Source: Telmatactis stephensoni (lineage: Eukaryota > Cnidaria > Anthozoa > Actiniaria > Isophelliidae). Taken from it: a stretch of 64,000 nucleotides of DNA. Under the pieces are notes generated by a model. That model saw only the letters and a list, made by a program, of their open reading frames with translations. It did not search any database and had not been told where the DNA came from. Numbering within the stretch: the first letter of the stretch is position 1; every line of letters starts with the position of its first letter. Both the position numbers and the translations under genes were made by a program. The stretch lies in assembly GCA_029948255.1 (NCBI GenBank), contig JALIZF010001316.1, forward strand, positions 141,001 to 205,000, given 5' to 3'. Shown one piece after another: positions 62,197 through 64,000 of this stretch.

Positions 62197-64000
62197 TCAT
62201 GTGCTTACAAAATTTCTCCATTTATATGGTCTTTCTCCAGTGTGTCCTCTCATATGACGAATCAGATAAGATCTTGCTGTAAATGCCTTGGTGCAGATTT
62301 CACATTTATGTGGCTTTTCCCCAGTGTGTATTTGCAAGTGGGCTGAAAGATCACACTTTTTAACAAATGTTTTACCACAAACTTCACATTTATATGGTCT
62401 TTCTCCAGTGTGTACTTTCATATGAATTACCAGATTAGATCTTTGTGTAAATGTCTTGTTGCAGATTTCACATTTATGTGGTCTTACTCCAGTGTGTATT
62501 TGCAAGTGCTTAGAAAGATTCCCCTTGGTAGTAAATGCTTTACCACAAACATCACATTTATGTGGTCTTTCTCCAGTGTGAAATCTCATATGAATATTAA
62601 GCTCAGATCTTGTTCTACATTTCCTGTTGCAGATTTCACATTTATGTGCCATTTCTCCAGTATGTGATTTCGTATGAGCAACCAGATGAGAACTTTGTAT
62701 AAAGGCCTTGTTGCAAATTTCACATTTATGTGGTCTTACTCCAGTGTGTATTTGCAAGTGCTTAGAAAGATTCCCCTTGGTAGTAAATGCTTTACCACAA
62801 ACATCACATTTATGTGGTCTTTCTCCAGTGTGAAATCTCATATGAATATTAAGCTCAGATCTTGTTCTACATTTCCTGTTGCAGATTTCACATTTATGTG
62901 CCATTTCTCCAGTATGTGATTTCGTATGAGCAACCAGATGAGAACTTTGTATAAAGGCCTTGTTGCAAATTTCACATTTATGTGGTCTTACTCCAGTGTG
63001 TATTCTCCTATGGAGAGCTAACGTACATCTATTTCTAAATGTTTTGTTGCAGATATCACATTCATGTGGTCTTTCTCCAGTGTGTATTTGCAAGTGGACT
63101 GAAAGATTACCTTTTTTAGCAAATGCTCTACCACAAACATCACATTTATGTGGCCTTTCTCCAGTGTGTGATCTCTTATGATCAACCAGATGAGATCTTT
63201 GTGCAAATGCCTTGTTGCAAATATCACATTTATGTGGCATTTCTCCAGTGTGTGATCTCATATGAACAACCAGATGAGCTCTTTGTAAAAATGCCTTGTT
63301 GCAGATTTCACATTTATGTGGTCTCTCTCCAGTGTGTATTTGCAAGTGCTTAGAAAGATTTCCCTTCGTAATACATGCATGACAACAAACATCACATTTA
63401 TATGGTCTTTCTCCAGTGTGTGATCTCATATGAACAACCAGATGAGCTCTTTGTAAAAATGTCTTGTTGCAAATTTCACATTTATGGGGCCTTCCTCGAG
63501 TGTGTGTTTGTAAATGCCTGACCAACAGCGATTTTGCAGCAAATTCCTTATGACAAAATTCACATTTGTACTGTTTTGTTTTAATACTCTTCTTTACCTT
63601 TCCTATTGTATTATTTTCTTGTTGTACATTGTCTAGTTCCAAATTGCTTAGAGTACCTTCTTGATTTTCATGTGTTTTCATATGTTGGCTCAAAGCCTCT
63701 TGGCCTGCATACACCTCACCACAAACAGAACATTCTACTTTCACTTCAGCAGAGCATGTTGTTACATGCTGATTAGAATGACTTCTTGGTTCTTCCTCTT
63801 CTGTATCATTTCCTACAGTTTCATCAGGAAGATTCTTGAAAGCTTCTTCCCTTGCATCTCTCATTTCTTGTTTGATTTGTGCACAAACATCCTGTATACT
63901 CTCTAGACATTCATTAGAATCCATTCCTGTTACATTTTCTGGTAACAAATACTGAGTTCTTGAAGTTAAAGAGTAAACTTCACTTGCATTATCATTTGGT
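62197..64000 (-). CDS. C2H2 zinc-finger protein, copy G (16 tandem fingers), 5' partial
   Basis: The frame is open from the right edge to TGA at 62197. The visible part has the second SNECLES...QIKQE motif, an acidic head, the isolated finger (VKVECSVCGEVYAG) and 16 TGERP/TGVRP-linked fingers. Fingers 8-10 are repeated as fingers 11-13 by a tandem duplication of 252 bp. The protein ends YKWRNFVST: a deletion has removed the final finger after the linker and shifted into the 3' flank. Fingers 3, 9 and 12 have Cys instead of the core Phe. The start codon and the first SNECLES motif lie beyond the window. Presumed nuclear DNA-binding protein. Confidence 0.87.
   Translation of the reverse strand, partial: PNDNASEVYSLTSRTQYLLPENVTGMDSNECLESIQDVCAQIKQEMRDAREEAFKNLPDETVGNDTEEEEPRSHSNQHVTTCSAEVKVECSVCGEVYAGQEALSQHMKTHENQEGTLSNLELDNVQQENNTIGKVKKSIKTKQYKCEFCHKEFAAKSLLVRHLQTHTRGRPHKCEICNKTFLQRAHLVVHMRSHTGERPYKCDVCCHACITKGNLSKHLQIHTGERPHKCEICNKAFLQRAHLVVHMRSHTGEMPHKCDICNKAFAQRSHLVDHKRSHTGERPHKCDVCGRAFAKKGNLSVHLQIHTGERPHECDICNKTFRNRCTLALHRRIHTGVRPHKCEICNKAFIQSSHLVAHTKSHTGEMAHKCEICNRKCRTRSELNIHMRFHTGERPHKCDVCGKAFTTKGNLSKHLQIHTGVRPHKCEICNKAFIQSSHLVAHTKSHTGEMAHKCEICNRKCRTRSELNIHMRFHTGERPHKCDVCGKAFTTKGNLSKHLQIHTGVRPHKCEICNKTFTQRSNLVIHMKVHTGERPYKCEVCGKTFVKKCDLSAHLQIHTGEKPHKCEICTKAFTARSYLIRHMRGHTGERPYKWRNFVST
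62482..62985 (-). repeat. 252-bp tandem duplication (three fingers) in copy G
   Basis: CTTACTCCAGTGTGTATTTG recurs 252 bp apart (about 62482 and 62734). I see no difference between the units. Confidence 0.9.

Overview
This is animal nuclear DNA. It has introns with GT/AG borders, a spliced lysosomal-lipase gene, single-exon C2H2 zinc-finger genes and metazoan retrotransposon clades. The low GC content, the transposon mix and the style of the zinc-finger family point to a cnidarian, most likely a stony coral. That placement is inference; no marker gene fixes the species.

Layout. 1-6.6 kb holds four exons of a + strand group XV phospholipase A2 / LCAT-like gene. Its introns carry a decayed CR1/L2-type LINE, a pentanucleotide repeat and a small TIR element. 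6.6-10 kb is a nest of foldback and TIR elements plus a tRNA-derived SINE. From 10 kb to the right edge lies a tandem array of seven C2H2 zinc-finger genes or relics (called A to G here), all on the - strand. They sit at 10.1-16.0 (A), 20.0-21.7 (B), 25.9-27.7 (C), 38.5-40.3 (D), 43.6-45.2 (E), 54.5-56.2 (F) and 62.2 kb to beyond the edge (G). Each consists of an acidic N-terminal region, one isolated finger and then about 12-16 tandem fingers with TGERPHKC linkers. The N-terminal region carries one or two copies of a short motif, SNECLES...VC.QIKQE.

The genes lie in a repeated module: 3' flank, zinc-finger exon, short 5' leader with a splice donor, inverted-repeat element, palindromic block, next 3' flank. 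B, C and D read through cleanly. A is split inside its coding exon by an intact Ty3/Gypsy element of CsRn1 type (identical 141-bp LTRs, tRNA-Trp-type primer site). E has lost its last fingers by a deletion into the 3' flank. F is frameshifted. G has lost its last finger. A second young Gypsy element (Mag-like, 74-bp LTRs, tRNA-Ser-type primer site, one 1333-codon ORF) sits inside a decayed hAT transposon between E and F.

Most intergenic DNA is small non-autonomous transposons, many with readable TIRs and target-site duplications. Because the flanks are duplicated, filled and empty sites can be compared and the insertions ordered relative to the gene duplications. Notable pieces are a Mutator-like mini-element (perfect 41-bp TIRs, 9-bp TSD) enclosing a zinc-binding ORF; a family of G-run-ended elements with minisatellite interiors; a 3.2-kb foldback; and a perfect 147-bp palindrome unique to the 3' flank of D.

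The most likely undescribed system is the zinc-finger family itself. It is a KRAB-less, locally amplifying array whose N-termini repeat SUMO-acceptor-like motifs (IKQE, IKTE, VKVE). A role in silencing transposons is inference only.
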